Origin: Haloechinothrix sp033042135
GTDB lineage: Bacteria > Actinomycetota > Actinomycetes > Mycobacteriales > Pseudonocardiaceae
Direction of reading: 5' to 3'
Length of the DNA: 64,000 nt
Assembly: GCF_033042135.1 (NCBI RefSeq)
Contig: NZ_WBXM01000011.1
Location: forward strand, 1-64,000
Part shown: positions 43,809-52,389 of the stretch, one piece after another
Position numbering within the stretch: position 1 is the first letter of the stretch
Layout of the letters: every line of letters begins with the position of its first letter
Program-made: the position numbers and the translations under genes
The notes under the pieces: model-generated
Told to the model about the DNA's origin: nothing
Seen by the model: only the letters and a program-made list of their open reading frames with translations
Database searches by the model: none

Positions 43809-44951
43809 GTGACTTCGAGCGGACAGGAGGGCGCACGGCGGCGCGCGGTGACGATCACCAGCGGCGGCCTGCTGCTGTGCAGGGTGCGAGGGGTACCCGT
43901 GTTGCTGGCTCCGTCATGGTGGCTCGGCGCGTTCGCGATCATGGTGCTGTACGCGCCGCTGGTGCGCGGGCTGTTGCCGGACGCCGGGTTGATGCAGTCA
44001 TGGGCGATCGCGGCTGCCTTCGCGGCGTTGCTCGGTGCGTCGGTCCTCGCACACGAGCTGGGGCACACGCTGGTCGCACTGCGGATGGGGCTGCCTGTGC
44101 GGCGCGTCCGGCTCTTCCTGCTCGGCGGGCTGTCAGAGATCGCGCGAGTGCCGCGACGTCCCGGCCAGGAAGGCGTGATCGCGGTCGCGGGCCCGGTGGT
44201 CTCGCTCGCGCTCGCCGTCGCCTTCGCCGCGGTATGGGTGGTGATGCCTGCTGGGGGCGCGGGGTGGCTGCTGATCGCGCAGTGCGCGGTGGCCAACGCG
44301 GTCGTCGGGGTGTTCAACCTGCTTCCGGGGCTGCCGCTGGACGGCGGCAGGATCCTCCGAGCGGGTGTGTGGTCGTTGACGGGCACGCGGCTGCACGGCA
44401 CGTGGGCAGCGGCCATCGGCGGCGGGCTCGTCGCGGGTGCGCTGTTCGTATGGGCGTTGCACGGCCTGGCCGTCGGCAGCGACGACCGGTGGTTGCGGCT
44501 GGTGCTGTGTGTGCTCGTCGGGTGGTTCGTGCTCGCGGGAGCGCGCGGCGAGCTGGCGGCCGAGCAGCGCAGGAACCTGCCCGCCGGGGTGGATATACGC
44601 CGGATCATGCAGCCGGTGCTGCAGCTGCCCGCTGAGAGCCCGGTTGCCGATGCGCTGGCCGCCGGAGTGGGACGGGCAGTGGTGCTGGTCCGCGCCGATG
44701 GGATCGCGGCAGGCCTGCTCGACGTCGCCGCGGCCAAGGAGTTGGCGGCACATTCCCCGTCGGCGCCTGCGGCGCGGGCCGCGGAAGCGGTACGGCCTGA
44801 CACGATCCTGCTGGCATCCGAGCCGGATGAGGAGATCGCGAGCCGGGTGCTGGAGACCGCGGCCTGGCAGTTCCTGGTCATCGGCGATGACGGGAAACCG
44901 GCAGCCGTGTTGCGCAGGAAGGACGTGCAGGCGGCGCTCGGCGGCGACTGA
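43809..44951 (+). CDS. Site-2 protease-type membrane metallopeptidase with CBS domains
   Basis: A 380-residue M50 intramembrane protease. The HExxH zinc site (AHELGHTLVA, His82, Glu83, His86) lies in helix 3 and the third ligand in NLLPGLPLDGGRIL. About six helices span residues 30-240, and the C-terminal part (about 260-380) looks like a CBS pair, as in Rip3-like proteins. It probably cleaves a membrane-bound regulator. GTG 43809 is preferred to GTG 43800 because of the TAAGGT 7 bases upstream. Confidence 0.9.
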   Translation: MTSSGQEGARRRAVTITSGGLLLCRVRGVPVLLAPSWWLGAFAIMVLYAPLVRGLLPDAGLMQSWAIAAAFAALLGASVLAHELGHTLVALRMGLPVRRVRLFLLGGLSEIARVPRRPGQEGVIAVAGPVVSLALAVAFAAVWVVMPAGGAGWLLIAQCAVANAVVGVFNLLPGLPLDGGRILRAGVWSLTGTRLHGTWAAAIGGGLVAGALFVWALHGLAVGSDDRWLRLVLCVLVGWFVLAGARGELAAEQRRNLPAGVDIRRIMQPVLQLPAESPVADALAAGVGRAVVLVRADGIAAGLLDVAAAKELAAHSPSAPAARAAEAVRPDTILLASEPDEEIASRVLETAAWQFLVIGDDGKPAAVLRRKDVQAALGGD

Positions 44952-45063
44952 TGCCGGGAACCGGCCGTGGGTGACCTCGCGGTGTCTGGGAGTATCGAAC
45001 GCTGCCGAACGCAGTGCGGCGCAGCGTCGCGGAGACGGAACACGACGGTACGGAGGAGTGCGG

Positions 45064-45888
45064 GTGTCAGTGCGAGGGCCGTTCCGGGCCGGTGACAGGG
45101 TGCAGCTGACCGACCCGAAGGGGCGGCGCTACACTATTGTGCTGGCCGAAGGGGGTGAGTACCACACCCACCGGGGGCAGCTGGCACACGACGACCTCAT
45201 CGGCAGTTCGGAGGGGTCGGTGGTGACCTCGGCCGGGGGCACCTCCTACCTCGCGATGCGACCGGTGCTCGCCGACTACGTGCGGAGTATGCCGCGTGGC
45301 GCGCAGGTCATCTACCCGAAAGACGCCGCCCAAATCCTCATGTGGGGTGACATCTTCCCCGGAGCCAGGGTGGTCGAGGCCGGCGCGGGTTCGGGCGCGT
45401 TGACCTGCTCGCTGCTGCGTGCCGTCGGTGGCGAAGGCACCGTGACCTCCTATGAAGTGCGCGCCGATCACGCCGAGCACGCCAGGAAGAACGTCGAACG
45501 TTTCTTCGGCGGGGCGCCGCCGAACTGGGAACTGCACACCGATGACCTCTCCTCGCACAGCGATGAGGTCGACCGCGCCGTGCTCGACATGGTCTCGCCA
45601 TGGGATGTGTTACCGACGGTGGCCGGTAACCTCGTCGCCGGCGGCGTACTGACGGTGTACGTCGCCACGGTCACCCAGCTTTCCCGGGTCGCCGAGGCGC
45701 TACGGGAACAGCAGTGCTGGACCGAGCCGGAGGCCTGGGAAGCGATCGAACGACCGTGGCACGTCGTCGGCCTCGCGGTGCGGCCGGAGCATCGTATGCA
45801 GGGACACACGGCGTTCCTGGTGACAGCCCGTAGGCTGGCCGACGGGGTCACGCCGCCCAAGGTGCATCGCCGTCCGAGCCGGGGATGA
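45064..45888 (+). CDS. trmI: tRNA (adenine-58-N1)-methyltransferase TrmI
   Basis: A 274-residue AdoMet enzyme methylating A58 in the T-loop of tRNA. The N-terminal beta domain (AGDRVQLTDPKGRRYTIVL; EGGEYHTHRG) precedes the Rossmann fold with VVEAGAGSGALTCSLLRA. It is the ortholog of Rv2118c, near the proteasome genes in both organisms. Three in-frame GTGs (45058, 45064, 45070) compete; 45064 has GGAG at the best spacing. Confidence 0.94.
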   Translation: MSVRGPFRAGDRVQLTDPKGRRYTIVLAEGGEYHTHRGQLAHDDLIGSSEGSVVTSAGGTSYLAMRPVLADYVRSMPRGAQVIYPKDAAQILMWGDIFPGARVVEAGAGSGALTCSLLRAVGGEGTVTSYEVRADHAEHARKNVERFFGGAPPNWELHTDDLSSHSDEVDRAVLDMVSPWDVLPTVAGNLVAGGVLTVYVATVTQLSRVAEALREQQCWTEPEAWEAIERPWHVVGLAVRPEHRMQGHTAFLVTARRLADGVTPPKVHRRPSRG

Positions 45889-45921
45889 CCGGAAGCAGCC
45901 CCGGCAGTGGTTGGCAGACCC

Positions 45922-46413
45922 CTATCGCGCGCCGAGCACGCACCAGCGACCGCCCCTGTTGACCAGGATCAGCTCGATCTCCTCGGCTGCCGGGGCGGTG
46001 GCGCCGGGTTCGGGACCCTGCCCGGGATCGACCTCGACCCGGACTCGGACGCCGGCCCGGCCGGCGGTCACGCTCAGCACCGGGTCACCGACCAGCGTGA
46101 ACCGGGCGTTGGGCGCGATCTCGGCGACCTCCTCGGCGCGCGCGGTGCTCGGATCGCACAGCACGCGCCGGAACCGCGCCACATCCCTGGCGTTGGCGGC
46201 GGCGATCACCTCCTCGGCGACGCGTCGGATCTCGCCTGCCTCGCCTTCGGGATCGGCGCCGGTCGTGACCGTGCGATGCTCGGCGTGCCGCTGCCCGCTG
46301 GCGGTGTTCCTCCCCGCGAGCAGCAGCACGAGCAGCACCCCGATTCCCGCGGTCAGCACGACCGCGATGCCTGCTACGAACCCTGCGATCACACCGTGAC
46401 GCACCGATCTCAT
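45922..46413 (-). CDS. Membrane-anchored protein with NTF2-like-type domain
   Basis: A 163-residue protein: N-terminal helix (HGVIAGFVAGIAVVLTAGIGVLLVLLLAG), polar linker, then an extracellular domain of about 115 residues ending in LILVNRGGRWCVLGAR. The end of the domain and the Cys in RRVLCDPS match the pattern of the neighbouring protein at 46481-47380, so the two are paralogs. ATG 46413 has a GAGGT site. Function unknown. Confidence 0.75.
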   Translation of the reverse strand: MRSVRHGVIAGFVAGIAVVLTAGIGVLLVLLLAGRNTASGQRHAEHRTVTTGADPEGEAGEIRRVAEEVIAAANARDVARFRRVLCDPSTARAEEVAEIAPNARFTLVGDPVLSVTAGRAGVRVRVEVDPGQGPEPGATAPAAEEIELILVNRGGRWCVLGAR

Positions 46414-46480
46414 CGCCGGGACCTCGCGAACCTGTCCGACCACTCCGAATGCCGCACGCCTACCGGGACGTCTCCACTGG

Positions 46481-47380
46481 TCACTCGATGCACCACCGGC
46501 CGCCCCGCTGCTGCACGGGTATCTCGTCGTTCTCGGTGAACGGCTCACCCGTGTCCGGGTGCGTGCCGGTGACCTCGAACGGGACACGTGCCGAGTTCCC
46601 CTCGATCACCGGCTCACCGGTGATGCGGAACGTCTCGTCGTTCAGCTCGTCGAGGTCCTCCTGGGTGGGCGCGTCGGGATCGCAGGACACCGACTGGGCG
46701 AGCTCGGCATCACGCTCGTTGAGGGCGGCCACGGCCGTCTCGGCGACCTGGCGAACCTCGGCCTGGTCGGTGCCCGGGTCGGCGGCGCCGTCGCCGTCCG
46801 GGTCGTGGATGTCCGGCTCGGGGGGTAGGTCGTCACCGGGATCCGCGCCGGTGCCGTCCGGGTCCGCTGTCTCCTCGGTGTCAGCGGCCTGGCCCGTGGG
46901 ATCGTCCTCTCCGGTGCCGTCGGAGCCGGTGAACAGCAGGATCAACGCCACGATCCCGCCTACGAGAAGCAGCGCGGCCGCGATCACGACGCCGATGACC
47001 ACACCCTTGCGCCTGCCGGGCGGCTCGCCTCCAGGTGGTCCACCTTCGTACGGTCCGGGATAACCCGGGTAGCCCCCGTAGCCCGCGGTGGCCTCGCCCG
47101 GTGGCGGGCCACCGTAGGGCCCGAACCCGCCCGGCTGGGTGTACTGCCGGGTGCCCTCCGGGCCAGGACCGTCCGGCGGGCCGCCCTGTCCGTGTGGTGG
47201 GGGACCAGGGGGCGGCCCGTGGGGCGCCCCAGGCACCTGGTTCTGGTACGGGTGAGCACCCTCGTGGCCGCCGTATCCTGGATGTTGTGGAGGTTGACTG
47301 CCAGGAAAGTCGCCACCGTGCCGGGATCCGTAAGGATCCCGCGGGTCGTAAGGACCCGGTGGCGGGGGAGGCTGCGTCAT
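46481..47380 (-). CDS. Pro/Gly-rich membrane protein with NTF2-like-type domain
   Basis: A 299-residue protein. Residues 1-125 are Pro/Gly/Tyr-rich and intracellular, followed by RRKG, a helix (VVIGVVIAAALLLVGGIVALILLF), an acidic linker, and a C-terminal domain (about 205-299) with VRQVAETAVAALNERDAE, SCDPDAPT and the end VQQRGGRWCIE. That domain resembles DUF4878/lumazine-binding-like folds. It is followed after 67 bases by its smaller paralog. Function unknown. Confidence 0.8.
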   Translation of the reverse strand: MTQPPPPPGPYDPRDPYGSRHGGDFPGSQPPQHPGYGGHEGAHPYQNQVPGAPHGPPPGPPPHGQGGPPDGPGPEGTRQYTQPGGFGPYGGPPPGEATAGYGGYPGYPGPYEGGPPGGEPPGRRKGVVIGVVIAAALLLVGGIVALILLFTGSDGTGEDDPTGQAADTEETADPDGTGADPGDDLPPEPDIHDPDGDGAADPGTDQAEVRQVAETAVAALNERDAELAQSVSCDPDAPTQEDLDELNDETFRITGEPVIEGNSARVPFEVTGTHPDTGEPFTENDEIPVQQRGGRWCIE

Positions 47381-47796
47381 GGAGATCCCTCCTCAACGTC
47401 GTGTGGTAGCCCCTGGTGCCCGTACGAGGTGGACAGCGGCCCGCGCCCCGTCGCCCACGCGGGATGCGGTAGCGCATACTACGCCACGTGCCTGGCACGG
47501 ATGCCGCTTATGGAGCGTGCCACAGTGGGTGGCTTCGTGTGGCACATCACCGGAACCTCGTCCACCGGTCGGCCCAGCGACGGCCGGGACACCTCCCGCC
47601 GTGGCGCCACCGAGATCGACGGCGCGTGCACGGCTGCGCCGTGACCGTACCCGTGATGGGAGTAACGCGATCGACGTCAACCGAGATCCGTGCGCTGCGC
47701 CGGGCTGGCGCCGCAGCAATTCTGTGATGCAGAAAGGGCTTGGATTGCGGAAGATCACCGGTACCGTTGAGAGAAATACGTCCGAGGAGGTGCCGC
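47381..47796. other. Divergent region upstream of mpa
   Basis: About 415 bases. The right end holds the mpa promoter and ribosome site. The rest shows no convincing gene, repeat or RNA. Confidence 0.5.
47740..47767 (+). promoter_or_regulatory. mpa promoter
   Basis: TTGGAT (47740-47745) and TACCGT (47762-47767) with a 16-base spacer. Transcription would start near 47774, 23 bases before the ATG, leaving room for the GAGGAGG ribosome site. Confidence 0.5.
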
Positions 47797-49641
47797 ATGC
47801 AGAACGACCGCCCCGGTAGCCGGCAGGACGACGACGCGACCGACCCGATAGACACCGGCGAAGCGAGCGGGGAAGGGGAGACCGCCGCAACCGACGCCGA
47901 GGTCGCCGAGGAGCAGGCACGGCAAATTCGCTTCCTCGAGGAGGAAGTGGCTCACCTGCGGCGCCGGGCGGCTGGTGCCCCGCAGAGCGACAGGGCGCTG
48001 GAACAGCGCCTTGCCGAGGCCTCCGAGCGGATCAATCAGCTCACCGAGCGCAACAACAAGCTGGTGGAGACGTTGCGGGATGCCCGGTCGCAGTTGCTGG
48101 CGTTACGAGAGGAAGTCGACCGGCTGGCGCAGCCGCCGAGCGGTTACGGCGTGTTCCTCGGGGTACACGAGGACAAGACGGTCGACGTGTTCACCTCCGG
48201 CCGCAAGATGCGGGTGTCGGTCTCGCCGAACGTCGAGGTCGACAACCTGCGGCGAGGCCAGGCCTTGCGGCTGAACGAGGCGCTGACCGTGGTCGAGGCC
48301 GGTGGCTTCGAGCGCACCGGTGAGGTATGTGGCCTCCGTGAGGTGTTACCGCCACCCGGCGAGGACTACTGCGCTCGGGCGCTGGTGGTCGGTCACACCG
48401 ACGAGGAGCGGATCGTCTACCTGTCGGACCCGCTGGCCGAAGAGGACCTCAAGTCCGGTGACTCGCTGCTGGTCGACACCAAGGCCGGGTTCGCCTACGA
48501 GCGGGTGCCCAAGGCCGAGGTGGAGGATCTGGTCCTCGAGGAAGTGCCCGATGTGCAGTACGAGGACATCGGTGGGCTCTACCGGCAGATCGAGCAGATC
48601 CGTGACGCGGTCGAGCTGCCCTTCCTGCATGCCGATCTGTACCACCAGTACCAGCTGCACCCGCCGAAGGGTGTGCTGCTCTACGGCCCCCCTGGGTGCG
48701 GCAAGACGTTGATCGCCAAGGCCGTCGCCAACTCGCTGGCCAAGCAGGTCGCCAAGGACCGCGGCGACAGCGAGCTGTCCGCAGCGAAGTCCTACTTCCT
48801 CAACATCAAGGGACCGGAGCTGCTGAACAAGTTCGTCGGTGAGACCGAGCGGCACATCCGCCTGATCTTCCAGCGAGCGCGGGAGAAGGCCTCGGAAGGC
48901 ACCCCGGTGATCGTGTTCTTCGACGAGATGGACTCGATCTTCCGTACGCGAGGCAGCGGGGTCTCCTCGGATGTGGAGACGACGATCGTGCCGCAGCTGC
49001 TCTCCGAGATCGACGGTGTCGAGGGCCTGGAGAACGTGATCGTGATCGGTGCCTCCAACCGGGAGGACATGATCGATCCCGCCATCCTCCGCCCAGGCAG
49101 GCTGGACGTGAAGATCAAGATCGAGCGTCCGGACGCGGAGGCGGCCAAGGACATCTTCTCCAAGTACCTCACCCCGGACCTGCCGATTCACGCCGATGAC
49201 CTGGCCGAGTTCGGCGGCGACCAGAGCTCGACCATCGAGGCGATGATCCAGCACACCGTCGAGCGGATGTACGAGGAGAGCGACGAGAATCGCTTCCTCG
49301 AGGTCACCTACGCAAACGGGGACAAGGAGGTCCTGTACTTCAGGGACTTCAACTCCGGCGCGATGATCCAGAACATCGTCGATCGGGCGAAGAAGGCCGC
49401 GATCAAGTCTGTGCTGGAAACCAAGCAGCCGGGGTTGCGGGTGCAGCACCTGCTGGATGCGATCCAGGACGAGTTCGCCGAGAACGAGGACCTGCCGAAC
49501 ACTACCAACCCGGACGACTGGGCACGGATTTCCGGCAAGAAGGGCGAGCGCATCGTCTACATCCGGACGCTGGTCACCGGCAAGAACCAGGACTCGGGCC
49601 GGGCGATCGACACCGCGACCAACACCGGGCAATACCTGTAG
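47797..49641 (+). CDS. mpa: Proteasome-associated AAA+ unfoldase Mpa/ARC
   Basis: A 614-residue hexameric ATPase that captures pupylated proteins and threads them into the 20S core. An N-terminal coiled coil (about 48-115) binds Pup; OB domains follow (about 115-260), then the AAA+ module with Walker A GPPGCGKT, Walker B VIVFFDEMDS and the sensor IGASNRED. The C-terminus GQYL has the penultimate-Tyr signature that docks into the proteasome ring. ATG 47797 has GAGGAGG upstream. Confidence 0.97.
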   Translation: MQNDRPGSRQDDDATDPIDTGEASGEGETAATDAEVAEEQARQIRFLEEEVAHLRRRAAGAPQSDRALEQRLAEASERINQLTERNNKLVETLRDARSQLLALREEVDRLAQPPSGYGVFLGVHEDKTVDVFTSGRKMRVSVSPNVEVDNLRRGQALRLNEALTVVEAGGFERTGEVCGLREVLPPPGEDYCARALVVGHTDEERIVYLSDPLAEEDLKSGDSLLVDTKAGFAYERVPKAEVEDLVLEEVPDVQYEDIGGLYRQIEQIRDAVELPFLHADLYHQYQLHPPKGVLLYGPPGCGKTLIAKAVANSLAKQVAKDRGDSELSAAKSYFLNIKGPELLNKFVGETERHIRLIFQRAREKASEGTPVIVFFDEMDSIFRTRGSGVSSDVETTIVPQLLSEIDGVEGLENVIVIGASNREDMIDPAILRPGRLDVKIKIERPDAEAAKDIFSKYLTPDLPIHADDLAEFGGDQSSTIEAMIQHTVERMYEESDENRFLEVTYANGDKEVLYFRDFNSGAMIQNIVDRAKKAAIKSVLETKQPGLRVQHLLDAIQDEFAENEDLPNTTNPDDWARISGKKGERIVYIRTLVTGKNQDSGRAIDTATNTGQYL

Positions 49642-49648
49642 GGGAACC

Positions 49649-49668
49649 CGCAGGGGACATCCCCTGCG
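49649..49668 (+). terminator. Stem-loop after mpa (1)
   Basis: CGCAGGGG-ACAT-CCCCTGCG, a perfect 8-bp stem 8 bases after the mpa stop. There is no T-run, so it may be an RNA-stabilising end or an intrinsic terminator of the U-less type. Confidence 0.5.
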
Positions 49669-49700
49669 TAGGTGCGTGGCGGTCCGCGGTCGTGCGCGCA

Positions 49701-49734
49701 GCCGTGGGTGCCCCGGCACCGGGGTGCCCACGGC
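49701..49734 (+). terminator. Stem-loop after mpa (2)
   Basis: A 16-bp stem with two G-U wobbles (left arm 49701-49716, right arm 49719-49734), 60 bases after the mpa stop. With the smaller stem-loop before it, it probably ends the mpa transcript and separates it from the lipoprotein gene. Confidence 0.55.
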
Positions 49735-49818
49735 ACGGCGCGCGTTCGTCCGTTATGTTGGGTTCGCTCGACAGCCATTCGCTGCGGGTGAGCCGATCAC
49801 GAGTTAAGGGGAACAACG

Positions 49819-50490
49819 GTGCGTCACGGGCCTATCACCCTCGTGGTCGGGATCGCGCTCGCCGGGGCACTCGTCGGCTGTGCCGACGGGCCCAACGAGC
49901 TCGGTGCCGACCACGACGAGGAGGACCCTGCCGCGCAGGACGTCGCCGACGATGCGGAGGTGTCCGATGACGGCGGCAGCGACGGCATCGATCCCGCGGC
50001 ACAGCGTGCCGCCGGGGCGGCGTTGCTGTGGGACGGCGACGTGGCCGACGAAGGCGTTCAGCGCAAGGACAGCGAGCCCGGCACCCCGGGCGGGTGCCTC
50101 ACCGAGGTGTTCGCCCCCGCCGCGGGCGGCGGTGACGTCAGTTACCACGCCGCGTGGTGGGAGTACCCCACGGGCTCCACGCTGCGTCACTACGTGACGG
50201 CGCTGCCATCGTCTGTTTCCGGTTCCGGAGACTCCGGTGACACGACGGACGGGGCCGCGATGTTGGAGGCCATCGACTGCGCCGGGGACGCGCTCGCGCT
50301 GGAGGTCGACGGTGTCGACGCACACGACGGCCGTTGTCTCGACGAGTCCGGTGAGACCACGTGCACCGTGCTGCTGACCGACCGGGATGTGCTCTCGGTG
50401 GTGCAGGTGACGGCCGAGCGGCAACGCGGTGCGGAGGAAGCGGCCGAGCGTCTCGCGGTGATCGCCGCGGACGCGTTGGAACGAGTGTAG
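49819..50490 (+). CDS. Lipoprotein, unknown function (LppK-like position)
   Basis: A 223-residue protein with a lipoprotein signal peptide (TLVVGIALAGALVGC; Cys21 would be lipidated). The mature part is acidic at first (residues 22-60) and then folds into a domain with four or more cysteines. M. tuberculosis has lppK in the same place between mpa and dop, so they may be related, though I cannot confirm similarity. GTG 49819 follows AGGGGAAC. Confidence 0.8.
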   Translation: MRHGPITLVVGIALAGALVGCADGPNELGADHDEEDPAAQDVADDAEVSDDGGSDGIDPAAQRAAGAALLWDGDVADEGVQRKDSEPGTPGGCLTEVFAPAAGGGDVSYHAAWWEYPTGSTLRHYVTALPSSVSGSGDSGDTTDGAAMLEAIDCAGDALALEVDGVDAHDGRCLDESGETTCTVLLTDRDVLSVVQVTAERQRGAEEAAERLAVIAADALERV

Positions 50491-50502
50491 GCGCACAACC
50501 CG

Positions 50503-50508
50503 TAGGCT
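50503..50508 (+). promoter_or_regulatory. -10 of a leaderless dop transcript
   Basis: TAGGCT, 6 bases before ATG 50515, with no Shine-Dalgarno. Confidence 0.5.
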
Positions 50509-50514
50509 GGTGTT

Positions 50515-52008
50515 ATGCGGCGGATCATGGGAACCGAGGTCGAGTACGGCATCGCCGTACCCGGCGATGCCACAGCCAACCCGGTACTGACCTCGACACA
50601 GGTGGTGCTGGCCTACGCGGCCGCGGCCGACATCCCGCGGGCACGCAGGGCCCGCTGGGACTACGAGGTGGAGTCCCCGTTGCGGGACGCCCGCGGTTTC
50701 GATCTGAGCGGTCAGGGCGGCCCACCGCAGGATCCGGACGTGGAGGACCTCGGTGCGGCGAACGTGATCCTCACCAACGGTGCACGGCTGTACGTGGACC
50801 ACGCGCACCCGGAGTACTCCGCACCCGAAGTGACCAATCCGCGTGACGCGGTGGTCTGGGACAAGGCCGGGGAGCGCGTGATGGAGCAGGCCGCGATGAA
50901 GGCCGCCACGGTGCCGGGCCAGCCGCAGCTGCAGCTGTACAAGAACAACGTCGACGGCAAGGGCGCCAGCTATGGCAGCCACGAGAACTACCTCATGGCC
51001 CGGGACACCCCGTTCACCTCGGTGATCACCGGACTGACGCCGTTCTTCGTGTCGCGCCAGGTGGTGACCGGCTCGGGCCGAGTCGGTATCGGCCAGCAGG
51101 GCGAGGAGGAAGGTTTCCAGCTTTCGCAACGCGCCGACTACATCGAGGTCGAGGTCGGGCTGGAGACCACCCTCAAGCGCGGCATCATCAACACTCGGGA
51201 CGAGCCCCATGCCGACGCGGACAAGTACCGCAGGCTGCACGTGATCATCGGGGACGCGAACCTGGCCGAGTACGCCACCTACCTCAAGCTGGGCAGTACC
51301 GCGGCGGTACTGGACATGGTCGAGGCCGGGATGACTTTCGACGACCTCAAGCTGCACGATCCGGTCCGCGCGGTGCGCCAGATCAGCCACGACCCGACGC
51401 TGGCGGCCAAGGTCGAGCTGGCTGACGGCCGCAGGTTCACCGGTCTGGACCTACAGTACGCCTACCTGGAGCGCGCCGTGTCGTTCGCGGAGCGGGAACG
51501 CGACGAGACACGGGACGCCGTGCTCGCGTTGTGGGCCGATGTGCTGGACAAGCTGTCCCGCGACCCCCGCGAGTGCGCGGACCTGCTGGACTGGCCCGCG
51601 AAACTGGTGTTGCTGGAGAGCTACCGGAGCCGGGACAACCTCGGCTGGGCGGCACCCCGGTTGCACATGATCGATTTGCAGTACTCCGACGTCCGTCTCG
51701 ACAAAGGGCTGTACAACAGGCTCGTGACCAGGGGCTCGATGAAGCGCATGGTCAGCGAGGACGAGGTTCACGCGGCGATGACGCAGCCCCCGGAGGACAC
51801 CAGGGCCTACTTCCGGGGACGTGCCCTCGAGAAGTACGCGGCCTCGATCGCCGCCGCGTCCTGGGACTCGGTCATCTTCGACGTGGGTAGGGAATCACTG
51901 GTGCGAATCCCGACGCTGGAGCCGTTGCGCGGCACCAAGGCCCACGTTGGTCAGCTGCTCGATGAAGCCGACACCGCCGAGCAGCTGGTCCAGGAGCTGA
52001 CGGGCTGA
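50515..52008 (+). CDS. dop: Deamidase/depupylase Dop
   Basis: A 497-residue enzyme that converts the C-terminal Gln of Pup to Glu and removes Pup from substrates. The glutamine synthetase-like fold shows GTEVEYGI at the N-terminus, RLYVDHAHPEYSAPE with catalytic Asp95, YKNNVDGKGASYGSHENYL and IINTRDEPHADADKYRRLH. The insertion around residues 40-80, absent from PafA, is the Dop loop. It is followed by pup, which ends in Gln and so requires it. Confidence 0.97.
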   Translation: MRRIMGTEVEYGIAVPGDATANPVLTSTQVVLAYAAAADIPRARRARWDYEVESPLRDARGFDLSGQGGPPQDPDVEDLGAANVILTNGARLYVDHAHPEYSAPEVTNPRDAVVWDKAGERVMEQAAMKAATVPGQPQLQLYKNNVDGKGASYGSHENYLMARDTPFTSVITGLTPFFVSRQVVTGSGRVGIGQQGEEEGFQLSQRADYIEVEVGLETTLKRGIINTRDEPHADADKYRRLHVIIGDANLAEYATYLKLGSTAAVLDMVEAGMTFDDLKLHDPVRAVRQISHDPTLAAKVELADGRRFTGLDLQYAYLERAVSFAERERDETRDAVLALWADVLDKLSRDPRECADLLDWPAKLVLLESYRSRDNLGWAAPRLHMIDLQYSDVRLDKGLYNRLVTRGSMKRMVSEDEVHAAMTQPPEDTRAYFRGRALEKYAASIAAASWDSVIFDVGRESLVRIPTLEPLRGTKAHVGQLLDEADTAEQLVQELTG

Positions 52009-52075
52009 TTGTCACGCGTATGACACGCGAGATCTCGGTGCGTGAACGACCGCCCCGCTGAGCCCGATTACTAGG

Positions 52076-52081
52076 TAACCT
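52076..52081 (+). promoter_or_regulatory. Candidate -10 of pup
   Basis: TAACCT, 30 bases before the pup ATG, giving a leader of about 24 bases with AGGAGG at 52102-52107. This would allow pup to be made independently of dop. Confidence 0.4.
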
Positions 52082-52111
52082 GGACGTGAGCACCGTTGAT
52101 CAGGAGGCGAC

Positions 52112-52306
52112 ATGGCGCAGGAGAAGATCGAACGGCACGGCGGTGGAGACTCCGAGGAGGAGGGCGAGGGCGGCGCTCCCGCTGGTCAGGAACGCCGTGA
52201 GCAGATGGGCGAGGATGTCGACACGATCCTCGACGAGATCGACGACGTCCTTGAGGAGAACGCTGAGGACTTCGTACGCGCCTACGTGCAAAAGGGCGGT
52301 CAGTAG
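52112..52306 (+). CDS. pup: Prokaryotic ubiquitin-like protein Pup
   Basis: A 64-residue protein tag. It is intrinsically disordered and Glu/Gly-rich, with the helix-forming segment DVDTILDEIDDVLEENAEDF that binds the Mpa coiled coil, and ends in YVQKGGQ. The terminal Gln must be deamidated by Dop before PafA can ligate it to lysines. ATG 52112 has AGGAGG 4 bases upstream. It lies between dop and prcB as in other actinobacteria. Confidence 0.98.
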   Translation: MAQEKIERHGGGDSEEEGEGGAPAGQERREQMGEDVDTILDEIDDVLEENAEDFVRAYVQKGGQ

Positions 52307-52338
52307 ACCGGCAGGATCAGCCGGAGTGAATCGTCGCG

Positions 52339-52344
52339 TAGGCT
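52339..52344 (+). promoter_or_regulatory. Candidate -10 between pup and prcB
   Basis: TAGGCT, 45 bases before the prcB ATG. It is the same hexamer used at dop, pafB, PAC2 and the HAD gene, so an internal promoter for prcBA is possible. Confidence 0.35.
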
Positions 52345-52389
52345 CTGTTGCAGCGCACGTTACGTGAGAGATGGGAACCGCGAGAACGT

